This document shows positions 24,417 to 32,195 of a DNA stretch of 64,000 nucleotides, in pieces. Position 1 is the stretch's first letter; each line of letters begins with the position of its first letter. The notes under the pieces are model-generated. The model saw only the letters and a list, made by a program, of their open reading frames with translations, was not told where the DNA came from and made no database searches. A program made the translations under genes and the position numbers. Source of the DNA: Bacteriovoracaceae bacterium UBA6200 (lineage in GTDB: Bacteria; Bdellovibrionota; Bacteriovoracia; Bacteriovoracales; Bacteriovoracaceae); contig DISW01000003.1 of NCBI GenBank assembly GCA_002422605.1, positions 73,476 to 137,475 of the forward strand, written 5' to 3'.

Positions 24417-25508
24417 TCAGACCTTTCCCGTCAGGGATTTTTGAAACAGATCAACCAGCTTCCTGGCCTCTTGAGTATTGAAGACGTCTACTATTTTAGG
24501 GATGTAGATCGGTTGGTAGTTTGAGAAGTACTCCTTCTTGCAGCGATCAATTCGGTTGGTCTTTTCTTGAAGAGCTTCTTTTTTAATGACTCTCTTCTTG
24601 GTGGCTTCACGAATGGCACTGAGAGCTTTTCGGGCATCATCCATAAAGCGGTAAAGAAGCATATCTGCCCCCGCATTGATGGCCATGACAGCAGCTTCTT
24701 CTGTTGTAAATCGGTCAGAAATAGCTTTCATCTGCATTTCGTCCGTGATGACGATTTTCGAAAATTTCGTTTCTTGCCGTAAAAATTCATAACCCTTAAC
24801 GCTTAAACTTGTTGGAAGCTTGTCATCTAAAGCATCAACCAATAGATGTCCCATCATCATAAATTCCACACGAGACTTGGAAGCTTTAATAAATGGTACA
24901 AGTTCCCGATCACGCAGCTCGGGCAAAGAAGTCTTAATCAGAGGTAACTCAAAATGAGAATCTTGAGTGCTTCCCCCGTGTCCCGGAAAATGTTTTGCAC
25001 AAGCAAGGACACCGTTGGTTTGTAATCCTCTAATGGCCGCACTTATGTATTTTTCAACTGTTTCAGCATCTCGGCCATAGGCCCGTTCGCCAATCACAGT
25101 ATTCTCAGGGTTCGTAAGAATGTCACAACAAGGTGAATAACTAAGATTTATTCCACAGGCCGCAAGTTCTTTGGCCTGTATCAAATGCATTTCAAAAACC
25201 AGTTTAGGAGAATCCAACTTGGCCATTTCCATCATGCTGGGAAATTGGGTAAAATGGCTTTTAAAGCGAACGACTTGACCGCCCTCCTGATCAACGGAAA
25301 TGAACAGTGGATATTCATCACGAAGCTTCTGTATAGAATTAACAAGTTCTGCAAGTTGGGCCGGATCACTGAAATTATGAGAAAAGAGAATGATACCTCC
25401 TAACTTTTCCTTCTGAATAAATTCAATCTCCTCAGGAAGAAGAGATGTTCCCTTAATGCCAGAAATAATTAATTGTCCGTAATTATCCAAACTCAATCTT
25501 AACCTCAC
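24417..25508 (-). CDS. nagZ: beta-N-acetylhexosaminidase NagZ
   Basis: The 363-residue GH3 enzyme carries SVDQEGGQVVRF, AKHFPGHGGSTQDSH, MMGHLLVDALD and the VITDEMQM region, all typical of NagZ. It removes N-acetylglucosamine from peptidoglycan fragments during wall recycling. The first codon is GTG, overlapping the lipoprotein stop by four bases, so it is translationally coupled to the mreB-PilZ-lipoprotein genes. No secretion signal is evident, consistent with cytosolic NagZ. The C-terminal tail of about 60 residues is extra relative to minimal family members. Confidence 0.93.
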   Translation of the reverse strand: MRLRLSLDNYGQLIISGIKGTSLLPEEIEFIQKEKLGGIILFSHNFSDPAQLAELVNSIQKLRDEYPLFISVDQEGGQVVRFKSHFTQFPSMMEMAKLDSPKLVFEMHLIQAKELAACGINLSYSPCCDILTNPENTVIGERAYGRDAETVEKYISAAIRGLQTNGVLACAKHFPGHGGSTQDSHFELPLIKTSLPELRDRELVPFIKASKSRVEFMMMGHLLVDALDDKLPTSLSVKGYEFLRQETKFSKIVITDEMQMKAISDRFTTEEAAVMAINAGADMLLYRFMDDARKALSAIREATKKRVIKKEALQEKTNRIDRCKKEYFSNYQPIYIPKIVDVFNTQEARKLVDLFQKSLTGKV

Positions 25509-26257
25509 TCATCAACAATGGCTTCACCGGGCGGGGCAATGGTTATCCCCTGAGCTATCCAAGCCATTTTGGCCAAATCAAAAGATTTTGAAAATGTGTA
25601 TAAAATCATCTGACCTTCAACTTCTACTACGTATCGGTGTTGTTTGTTAAATTCTCCATCATATTTTACAGATGCCGGTGCAAAGAGCTCCTTTCCGACA
25701 TAGCTGTACTGTTCCTGGATGAAAGGAAACGAATCCCAAATAACATAAAAATCAAACTTACGGTTGCCGCCATGAAGGGCCAGGTTCAACAGTTGATTAT
25801 GATAAAGGCACTCAGGTATTTGATTGAAGTAACAAAAGTACTTTCCCCGAGGGAATGGAATTTCTTTTGAGCCCTTCCAACGCGCATCAGGACTATTTAG
25901 CGTCAGACGCATTGAACGATTCTTATCGTTAATCCGCATTTTAGAGCTATATTTCTGGCCTTCTAACCAGACGATGAACTCAGAAGCCAGGGGTCTCACA
26001 ACCAGCAACCGGGACTTTCCGGATTTGATAGATCCTATCTGGGAGAGCATGACGCTTTTTTCCACCACTCGAAACTGGCTTCCCTTGGTATCCATGAGCT
26101 GATTTCGGGTCACGATCTTTTTCTTAACTTCCTTGGTCTCTCTCATCATGCGGTAGCTGCCACTGGCATCAGCATAGGAATAGGGAGTCTTACCTTCACG
26201 AGGCTTGCCCGCAGTAGAACAACCTGTAGCAATAAGAAGGAGCAGTAAAATTTTCAC
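25505..26257 (-). CDS. lipoprotein, unknown function
   Basis: The 250-residue protein starts with a lipoprotein signal (MKILLLLLIATGCST) whose lipobox cysteine is residue 13. The rest is a soluble, mostly beta domain without recognised motifs, with an acidic C terminus. The start is GTG. It overlaps the PilZ gene and nagZ by four bases each, so it belongs to the mreB-PilZ-nagZ unit and is likely a periplasmic or outer-membrane cell-wall factor. The function is not known. Confidence 0.75.
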   Translation of the reverse strand: MKILLLLLIATGCSTAGKPREGKTPYSYADASGSYRMMRETKEVKKKIVTRNQLMDTKGSQFRVVEKSVMLSQIGSIKSGKSRLLVVRPLASEFIVWLEGQKYSSKMRINDKNRSMRLTLNSPDARWKGSKEIPFPRGKYFCYFNQIPECLYHNQLLNLALHGGNRKFDFYVIWDSFPFIQEQYSYVGKELFAPASVKYDGEFNKQHRYVVEVEGQMILYTFSKSFDLAKMAWIAQGITIAPPGEAIVDE

Positions 26258-27066
26258 TTGATGAAATTCTCAAAATCTTTATTGAAGTCGTTTTCTCGAA
26301 GGAGGGCATTTATCTTCTTACCAATAAGGTCATCAGTGGCAGCAGGAAGCTTATTGAAATGAATTCCTACTTTATATTTTTTAAGATTCTTATCGTTAGA
26401 AATGTAATCTACAACGTAGACCGCACTTGCTTCCGGAACGATGATGGTTTCATCCTTAAAAATGAGCTTAACGTTTTGAAATTGAAAACCCTTCTCAAAA
26501 TACTTCTTCTCAAGATCTCCGATATGAAGGGCCATCCCGGTGGTCGAAAGATCCTGCACGCGAATCTTGAAGTTATTCACATCTTCAGCGCTTTTATCAT
26601 CTATCAGTTGAAGGAAGTTTTTAAAAAGACCCGTTTGAGAGGTGCGGGATTTAAGATCTACCACTTTCCCGCCTTCATAGACTTCGCCAAGATCAAACTC
26701 GGCCCATAGTTCATAAAGAGGAAATGTCAGGAGACGATAGCTTGAGCGACGTTCAGATTTAAAAAGCGTGTTTTTAAATACCAGAACGCTATAACCGCTT
26801 ATGCTTTCCTGGAAGACGACTTCAGAGAAGAAATTCATCCCTCTAAGTTCGAAAGTACAAAGGATGGTCTGACCTGGAGAAAAATTCTTGTCCTTAGAAT
26901 CCAGAACAATTTCGCCGCGATCTTTATCAAACTTAAAAACTTTGTAGTTATGTTTTTCTTTTTTACCTTTAATCCAGATTGTCACTTCCCCTCGAGAAGA
27001 GCCTAGCAGCGCAAGTCTGCTTATCTTCTCCGAGGGGTCCTGCTTACTGAAAAAGATTTGTGACAT
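26254..27066 (-). CDS. YcgR-like PilZ-domain protein
   Basis: The 270-residue protein begins at ATG 27066. A longer reading would run 73 bases into mreB. Residues about 10-100 form a YcgR-N-type beta domain. The PilZ domain begins at about 105 with the c-di-GMP motifs RxxxR (R107, R111 in ERRSSYR) and [D/N]xSxxG (D172, S174, G177 in DLSTTGMAL). It should bind cyclic di-GMP. The gene starts two bases after the mreB stop, which suggests co-expression and possibly a link between the second messenger and the MreB elongation machinery. The ribosome binding site is weak, so it may depend on translation of mreB. Confidence 0.8.
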   Translation of the reverse strand: MSQIFFSKQDPSEKISRLALLGSSRGEVTIWIKGKKEKHNYKVFKFDKDRGEIVLDSKDKNFSPGQTILCTFELRGMNFFSEVVFQESISGYSVLVFKNTLFKSERRSSYRLLTFPLYELWAEFDLGEVYEGGKVVDLKSRTSQTGLFKNFLQLIDDKSAEDVNNFKIRVQDLSTTGMALHIGDLEKKYFEKGFQFQNVKLIFKDETIIVPEASAVYVVDYISNDKNLKKYKVGIHFNKLPAATDDLIGKKINALLRENDFNKDFENFIK

Positions 27067-27068
27067 AT

Positions 27069-28106
27069 TTAGCTTAGTGTAGTCACCTGACGAAGAAGCG
27101 AAATTGACTCTAAGGCCATTCCACAACCGCGTACAACGCAAGTTAAAGGATCTTCAGCAAGAGAAACCGGAAGACCAGTCTTTTCTTTGATCAGGATGTC
27201 CAGGTTAGCAAGAAGAGATCCACCGCCAGCAAGGATGATACCGTTATCAACAATATCAGCAGCTAGTTCAGGAGGAGTTTTCTCAAGAGAAATCTTAATG
27301 GCTTCAACCACTTCAGATATAGGATCAGCAAGAGCTTCACGAATTTCATCAGAAGTAACTTCGATGGTTTTTGGAGCACCCGCAATCAAGTCGCGACCTT
27401 TAACTTCATAAGTCTTAACTTCATCATCAAACGGATAAGCATTACCAATCGACATCTTAATCATCTCAGCAGTTCTTTCACCGATGAGAAGTGAGTATTT
27501 TTTCTTAATGTAGGAAACGATCGCTTCGTCGAACTTATCCCCTGCAACGCGGACTGATTTAGAATAAACGATACCGCCGAGAGAGATCACGGCAACTTCA
27601 GTTGTACCACCACCGATATCAACAATCATGTTACCTGATGGATCAGTAATCGGTAGACCTGCTCCAATAGCTGCTGCCATTGGTTCTTCAATCAGGTAAA
27701 CCTCACGAGCACCGGCCTGCTCAGCAGATTCTTTAACTGCTCTCTTCTCAACTTGTGTGATACCGAAAGGGATACAAATAATAATTCTTGGTTTGATTAA
27801 CTTAGAACCATTGAGAGATTTTTGAATGAAATATTTAAGCATTGCTTGAGTTACTTCGAAATCCGCAATCACACCGTCTTTCATCGGGCGAATGGCCTTA
27901 ATTGACCCTGGAGTACGGCCTAGCATTTCTTTGGCTTCTTTACCAACTGCCAGAACTTTCTGTTCCCCTCTGAAACCCTGATGAACAGCAACAACTGATG
28001 GTTCATTAACAATGATCCCGCGATCTTTAGCGTATACAAGTGTATTGGCCGTACCTAAATCAATGGCCAGGTCATTTGAGAACCAATCAAGCATTTTTTT
28101 AAACAT
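27069..28106 (-). CDS. mreB: rod-shape protein MreB
   Basis: The 345-residue protein is a full MreB. It has FSNDLAIDLGTANTLVY (phosphate 1), GGTTEVAVISLGG (phosphate 2), the connector motifs and ILAGGGSLLANL (adenosine site). It forms cytoplasmic actin-like filaments that direct lateral cell-wall synthesis. AAAGGA precedes the ATG. mreC and mreD, usual neighbours, do not follow. Instead a PilZ gene and nagZ do. A sigma-70-type promoter is visible at 28202-28230. Confidence 0.98.
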   Translation of the reverse strand: MFKKMLDWFSNDLAIDLGTANTLVYAKDRGIIVNEPSVVAVHQGFRGEQKVLAVGKEAKEMLGRTPGSIKAIRPMKDGVIADFEVTQAMLKYFIQKSLNGSKLIKPRIIICIPFGITQVEKRAVKESAEQAGAREVYLIEEPMAAAIGAGLPITDPSGNMIVDIGGGTTEVAVISLGGIVYSKSVRVAGDKFDEAIVSYIKKKYSLLIGERTAEMIKMSIGNAYPFDDEVKTYEVKGRDLIAGAPKTIEVTSDEIREALADPISEVVEAIKISLEKTPPELAADIVDNGIILAGGGSLLANLDILIKEKTGLPVSLAEDPLTCVVRGCGMALESISLLRQVTTLS

Positions 28107-28201
28107 ATATTTCCTTTAACAGAAGCTCACTTACTTCATTAGGCACAGAAGCCTGCTCCAGCAAGAGTATATTATTAACAAGCCAGAGGGCGTATCTAAA
28201 A

Positions 28202-28230
28202 AATTTATCATTTAGGCCCGCTATGGACAA
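28202..28230 (-). promoter_or_regulatory. candidate promoter of mreB
   Basis: On the minus strand a -35 box TTGTCC (28225-28230) and a -10 box TAAATT (28202-28207) are 17 bases apart. They lie about 95 bases upstream of the mreB ATG, leaving a long leader. Its strength is moderate by consensus. Confidence 0.5.
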
Positions 28231-28280
28231 GAATTTAAACAAGTTTCTTTTTCCGATTAAATTCATCGGTTATGTTCGAA

Positions 28281-28309
28281 TTGCACCAGACATAGCTAAA
28301 CGGTAATAT
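28281..28309 (+). promoter_or_regulatory. promoter of hpt
   Basis: A -35 box TTGCAC (28281-28286) and a -10 box TAATAT (28304-28309) with a 17-base spacer lie 32 bases before the hpt ATG. Confidence 0.65.
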
Positions 28310-28340
28310 GTTTTATTAAACCAAGGACACCGAGAAAATT

Positions 28341-28907
28341 ATGGCCGAAGAAAAAAACAAGTTCCCTTCCTCTTTCGTATCCTCACAATTCGTTAAATAC
28401 ATCGACGATAAAGAGATTAAAGGTATTGTGGAAACCTTGGGAAATACCCTTTCACAAAAGTATCAAGGTCAGGACTTAGTACTCATTGGAGTCTTAAAAG
28501 GCAGTATGGTCTTTCTTGCCGATTTGGTCAGAGAAATTAAAGGCGTCAAAGTCTACGTTGATTTCGTTAAGCTTCAAGCCGTTGGACGCAGTAAAGAAAA
28601 TCATGGGACTATTACCATCAGCAAAGATATCTCAACCAACTTAATGGACCGCAATGTGGTTATTGTTGAAGAGATTGTCGATACCGGTCGAGCTCTAAGC
28701 TTTCTTAAGAAAAGACTTATGCTCAGCTCCCCTCGCTCACTGGAAGTCATCACTCTGTTTGATAAACCTTATAAGCGCGCAGTGAATGTCCAACCGGATC
28801 TGACCGGCAAGAAAATTGCCGACCAGTTTATTGTGGGCTACGGCCTTGATCTGGAAGACTTCGGCCGTAATTTTGAACAACTTTATTATCTAAGATATCC
28901 GAACTGA
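28341..28907 (+). CDS. hpt: hypoxanthine phosphoribosyltransferase
   Basis: The 188-residue protein carries the hydrophobic VLIGVLKGSMVFLADLVR segment and the PRPP-binding motif VVIVEEIVDTGRAL, with the C-terminal VGYGLDLEDFGRN typical of HPRT. It converts hypoxanthine (and usually guanine) plus PRPP to the nucleotide in purine salvage. A promoter (28281-28309) precedes it. It is a single gene and converges on the LpoA-like gene with a 2-base gap. Confidence 0.95.
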   Translation: MAEEKNKFPSSFVSSQFVKYIDDKEIKGIVETLGNTLSQKYQGQDLVLIGVLKGSMVFLADLVREIKGVKVYVDFVKLQAVGRSKENHGTITISKDISTNLMDRNVVIVEEIVDTGRALSFLKKRLMLSSPRSLEVITLFDKPYKRAVNVQPDLTGKKIADQFIVGYGLDLEDFGRNFEQLYYLRYPN

Positions 28908-28909
28908 TC

Positions 28910-30853
28910 TTAGCGAAGATTTTCAGGAAAGAGCTTACCAATCTCACCGCGTCTGATGACCATAGCATTCATGTGCTTAAGCCAGACGCCGTCTTTATAT
29001 TCCCATTCCGTGCTAAGACCACGAAGTTTACCCTGGGCCTTGATCTTTGAATCGAACTCATCACGACCTTTAATGCTATCACCACTGGCGCGAAGAGCTT
29101 CTGCACCAATTTTCATCGCATCCAGGGCCAGAATTTCAATCAGGCCTGCTGGTTTACCGTAGATTTCACGGAACTTATTAAGCATTTCCTGGTTCAAATC
29201 TTCCGGATCGTCCCCAATAAAATAGAGAACACCAAGGTTCTTTTGCTCTCTTACCAGAGATTTCGATACCCAACTTGGACCACCTATAACTTTAACTCCC
29301 TGGGCATCGTAATAGCCCAAAGTCGGTATGATCTGAATCGCTTCATGAGGGAAACTTGCTAAGAAGAGCCAATCAAAATCCTGAACCGGAGGCAATGTCT
29401 GAACTCTTCTGATGGAACTTTTTTCATGTGAGTAAACGTCATCAAGAATCTTAAACTCTTCTGAACGCTCGCGAGGATATTTTAAACCCAAAAAGAGCTT
29501 GGCCGTATCACGGTAGTCATGAACATTTTTTGGGAAGCTTGCCACACTTGTGACCTTAAGGGACTTCTGATTTGCTTTACGCCAGACTTCATCGATATAG
29601 GCCTTGCCGCCTTCATTATCAGGAAAAATCACACCGACTCGAGAACCAAAAGTTTCTATCATTTTATCTGAAAGAAGAGCTTCCACTTGAGATTCAATAG
29701 AACCCTGGACTTCAATTAAGTGATGGTTCTTTTCTTCTTTCGGAAGATTTATCTGAGAGAGAGAAATATAGAGAACGCCGTACTTTCTGGCTTCCAGATA
29801 TTCAGCTTTAGCACTATCCGGGAAAAGTCCTCCGATAATGAGTGAAACTCTCTCTTCACGGATCAGTTCCAAAACGGCCTGGGCACCCTGGGCAGGAGAA
29901 TCAATGGAGTCCTTAGTGTGGACTTTCAATTCCTCATTCAAGCCTAATACTTTTAAACCCGTATCAATCCCGCTTAAGGCCTTTTGACCGAAGTTTCCTT
30001 TTTCACCAGAAAGAGGCAGCACTAAACCAATATTGGAAATATTAATGCGAGAGGCATTATCTAGTCTTAACTGAAACTCTTTCGTGAACTTCTGAACTTC
30101 TTCATTGTCACTATACTGATCATTCAGCCAATTGATCACGTCTTTGGCGCCACTTTTGTCACCGCTAATGTATCTTTCATCGGCTTCAAGTTGCGCCAGT
30201 TGGGCCACGGCTAAATTATTTGAATCATCGAAACTTTCAAGCAGTCTCAGTCTTTGTCCCTGAGAGAGATTTTCAAAGGACTCTTTCATTGAAGGATACA
30301 AGCTAGTGGCCTGAAGCTCAGTGATCGTTTTGACTTGATCTAAGAGCAGAACACTCGCAGTCGTAATCATCTCGTGATTCTGAACTTTGTTTCCATAGGC
30401 CAGAAGCAACTGAGCATACTTTTTAACTTCTGGTTCAGTTAAGACCCGGCGATCAATTTTAACCAAACGGCTCTTAAGTTCATTAATTTGCCCGAGCTTA
30501 TAGTGGCCGCTGGCCATATTAAGCTGAACCTGAGCATAGAGTTGAGTTCCTATCGGAGCGTATTTCTCAGAAACTTCAAAATTCAAAATGGCTTTTTCAG
30601 TTTCACCCATATTAAAAAGAGACACGCCTTTAAGATTATATTTCAAAGATTTTTCAACCGGAGTCAGCTTGTCATCAGACAACTCAGCGAGTTTAGCAAT
30701 TGCGCCTTTATGATTCCCGCTTTTAATCAAATCTCGAGAAGCATCCAGATTCAAACGTGTTTCAGGAGAAATCTGGGATTCATCAAGTTTTTTCATCGTC
30801 TTCATCTGGGTACATGAAGAAACAATCAAGAGCATTATCAATAAAATACGCAT
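28910..30853 (-). CDS. LpoA-like lipoprotein with periplasmic-binding domain
   Basis: The 647-residue protein has a lipoprotein signal (MRILLIMLLIVSSCTQ) with the lipidated cysteine at 14. A helical TPR-like region at about 30-265 is followed by a periplasmic-binding-protein type I domain (IGLVLPLSGEKGNFGQKALSGID) to the C terminus. This arrangement is that of the penicillin-binding protein activator LpoA/YraM, which stimulates PBP1A from the outer membrane. A branched-chain amino-acid binding protein relative is the alternative. No transport genes are near. It is transcribed alone, 109 bases after dnaJ. Confidence 0.8.
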   Translation of the reverse strand: MRILLIMLLIVSSCTQMKTMKKLDESQISPETRLNLDASRDLIKSGNHKGAIAKLAELSDDKLTPVEKSLKYNLKGVSLFNMGETEKAILNFEVSEKYAPIGTQLYAQVQLNMASGHYKLGQINELKSRLVKIDRRVLTEPEVKKYAQLLLAYGNKVQNHEMITTASVLLLDQVKTITELQATSLYPSMKESFENLSQGQRLRLLESFDDSNNLAVAQLAQLEADERYISGDKSGAKDVINWLNDQYSDNEEVQKFTKEFQLRLDNASRINISNIGLVLPLSGEKGNFGQKALSGIDTGLKVLGLNEELKVHTKDSIDSPAQGAQAVLELIREERVSLIIGGLFPDSAKAEYLEARKYGVLYISLSQINLPKEEKNHHLIEVQGSIESQVEALLSDKMIETFGSRVGVIFPDNEGGKAYIDEVWRKANQKSLKVTSVASFPKNVHDYRDTAKLFLGLKYPRERSEEFKILDDVYSHEKSSIRRVQTLPPVQDFDWLFLASFPHEAIQIIPTLGYYDAQGVKVIGGPSWVSKSLVREQKNLGVLYFIGDDPEDLNQEMLNKFREIYGKPAGLIEILALDAMKIGAEALRASGDSIKGRDEFDSKIKAQGKLRGLSTEWEYKDGVWLKHMNAMVIRRGEIGKLFPENLR

Positions 30854-30928
30854 AAATAACCTTTGATAAATATCGTGCTCTCGATTTTAACTCTGGCCGG
30901 GATAAATGTCACGTAAGGGAAGAAGAAG

Positions 30929-30953
30929 AAGGTCAGGATTTACTCCTGACCTT
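30929..30953 (-). terminator. terminator after dnaJ
   Basis: A perfect 10-bp stem, AAGGTCAGGA (30929-30938) and TCCTGACCTT (30944-30953), has a 5-base loop. On the minus strand it begins 10 bases after the dnaJ stop and is followed by the U-rich tract TTCTTCTTCCC. Confidence 0.75.
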
Positions 30954-30962
30954 AAGATAATT

Positions 30963-32111
30963 CTATTGAAAAAGTTCGCGCACTCGCTCAAAAAACCCCT
31001 TACTCATTGGGTTAGAGGAATTTTGCTCTAATTCAGAGAGCTGTGAGAAAAGCTCACGTTGCTCTTTATTAAGTTTTGTCGGAGTTTCAACGTGGATCGT
31101 AATAATCTGGTCACCAAACCCGTAACCTCCAAGTTTAGTGATCCCTTTATTCCGAAGTTTCATCTTCTGGCCGGCCTGAGTTCCTTCTGGAATTTTCATT
31201 GAAACTCGCCCACCAAGAGTAGGAACTTCGATTTCTGTCCCTAAAGCTGCTTGTGAGAAGCTAATAGGAACTTCACAGATGACATCATAATCATCCCGTT
31301 TAAAGAATTCATGGGCCTCAATATGGATTAAGACATAAAGGTCACCACTTGGACCACCGTTAAGTCCTGAGTCGCCTTGACCTGAAAGTTTTAAACGCTG
31401 CCCTTCATCAATTCCTGCAGGAACCTTAACTGAAAGTTTTTCTTTTTTCTTAGTTCGACCACGGCCGTGGCAAGTCTCGCAGGCATCTTTAATGATTTGT
31501 CCGGAGCCATGACACTTAGGACAAGGCTGAGCGATAGTGAAGAATCCTTGCTGACGACGAACTTCTCCATGGCCTTGACACATATCACAGGTCACAGGCC
31601 CTGAGCCTTTTTTCGCTCCTGTACCATGGCAATCACCACAAGCGACAGAACGATTGATGTGGATTTCTTTTTCTACACCAAAAGCGGCTTCTTCAAAAGT
31701 AACATGGATTTCTGTTTGAAGATCGTCCCCTGCTTGAGCACGACTTCTACCACCACGTCTTCCACCGCCGCGACCTCGCTGGCCACCCAGGATATCACCG
31801 AAGATATCTCCGAAAATATCACCGAGATCCCCGAAGTCACCGGAGAAGCCTCCACCCTGGAATCCGCCGCCGCCCATGCCGCCTTGTTCAGCTGCATGTC
31901 CCATACGGTCGTACATCGAACGCTTTTGATCATCCATCAGGATGTCTGCCGCGTGAGAAGCTTCTTTAAACTTAGCTTCAGCTTCTTTATTTCCTGGGTT
32001 TTTGTCAGGATGGTATTGCATCGCTAGTTTGCGGTATGCTTTTTTTATTTCGTCTTTAGAAGCACCCTTGGATATGCCAAGGACTTCGTAATAATCTCGT
32101 TTATCGCTCAT
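30963..32111 (-). CDS. dnaJ: chaperone DnaJ
   Basis: The 382-residue DnaJ has a J domain with HPD at 34-36, a G/F-rich region with many GG repeats, four CxxCxGxG zinc motifs (CGDCHGTG, CDMCQGHG, CPKCHGSG, CETCHGRG), and C-terminal substrate domains. It delivers clients to DnaK and stimulates its ATPase. It is the third gene of grpE-dnaK-dnaJ, separated from dnaK by a hairpin with U-run. Confidence 0.98.
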   Translation of the reverse strand: MSDKRDYYEVLGISKGASKDEIKKAYRKLAMQYHPDKNPGNKEAEAKFKEASHAADILMDDQKRSMYDRMGHAAEQGGMGGGGFQGGGFSGDFGDLGDIFGDIFGDILGGQRGRGGGRRGGRSRAQAGDDLQTEIHVTFEEAAFGVEKEIHINRSVACGDCHGTGAKKGSGPVTCDMCQGHGEVRRQQGFFTIAQPCPKCHGSGQIIKDACETCHGRGRTKKKEKLSVKVPAGIDEGQRLKLSGQGDSGLNGGPSGDLYVLIHIEAHEFFKRDDYDVICEVPISFSQAALGTEIEVPTLGGRVSMKIPEGTQAGQKMKLRNKGITKLGGYGFGDQIITIHVETPTKLNKEQRELFSQLSELEQNSSNPMSKGFFERVRELFQ

Positions 32112-32147
32112 AACAATCGATCATCCTAATTTGTCGTCAGATTTAAA

Positions 32148-32173
32148 AAGGCCCCTTATCACTAAGGGGCCTT
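32148..32173 (-). terminator. hairpin terminator between dnaK and dnaJ
   Basis: The arms AAGGCCCCTTA (32148-32158) and TAAGGGGCCTT (32163-32173) give a perfect 11-bp stem with a 4-base loop. On the minus strand it is followed by TTTTTAAAT. It lies 22 bases after the dnaK stop and 36 bases before dnaJ, so it should reduce dnaJ expression relative to dnaK. Confidence 0.85.
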
Positions 32174-32195
32174 GGTACTTCAAGTTTTAAGCTTA

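Noticed and set aside
28141..28160. AGGCACAGAAGCCTGC as a sigma-54 promoter
   Set aside because: GG and GC are 11, not 10, bases apart, and the orientation does not fit a gene start.
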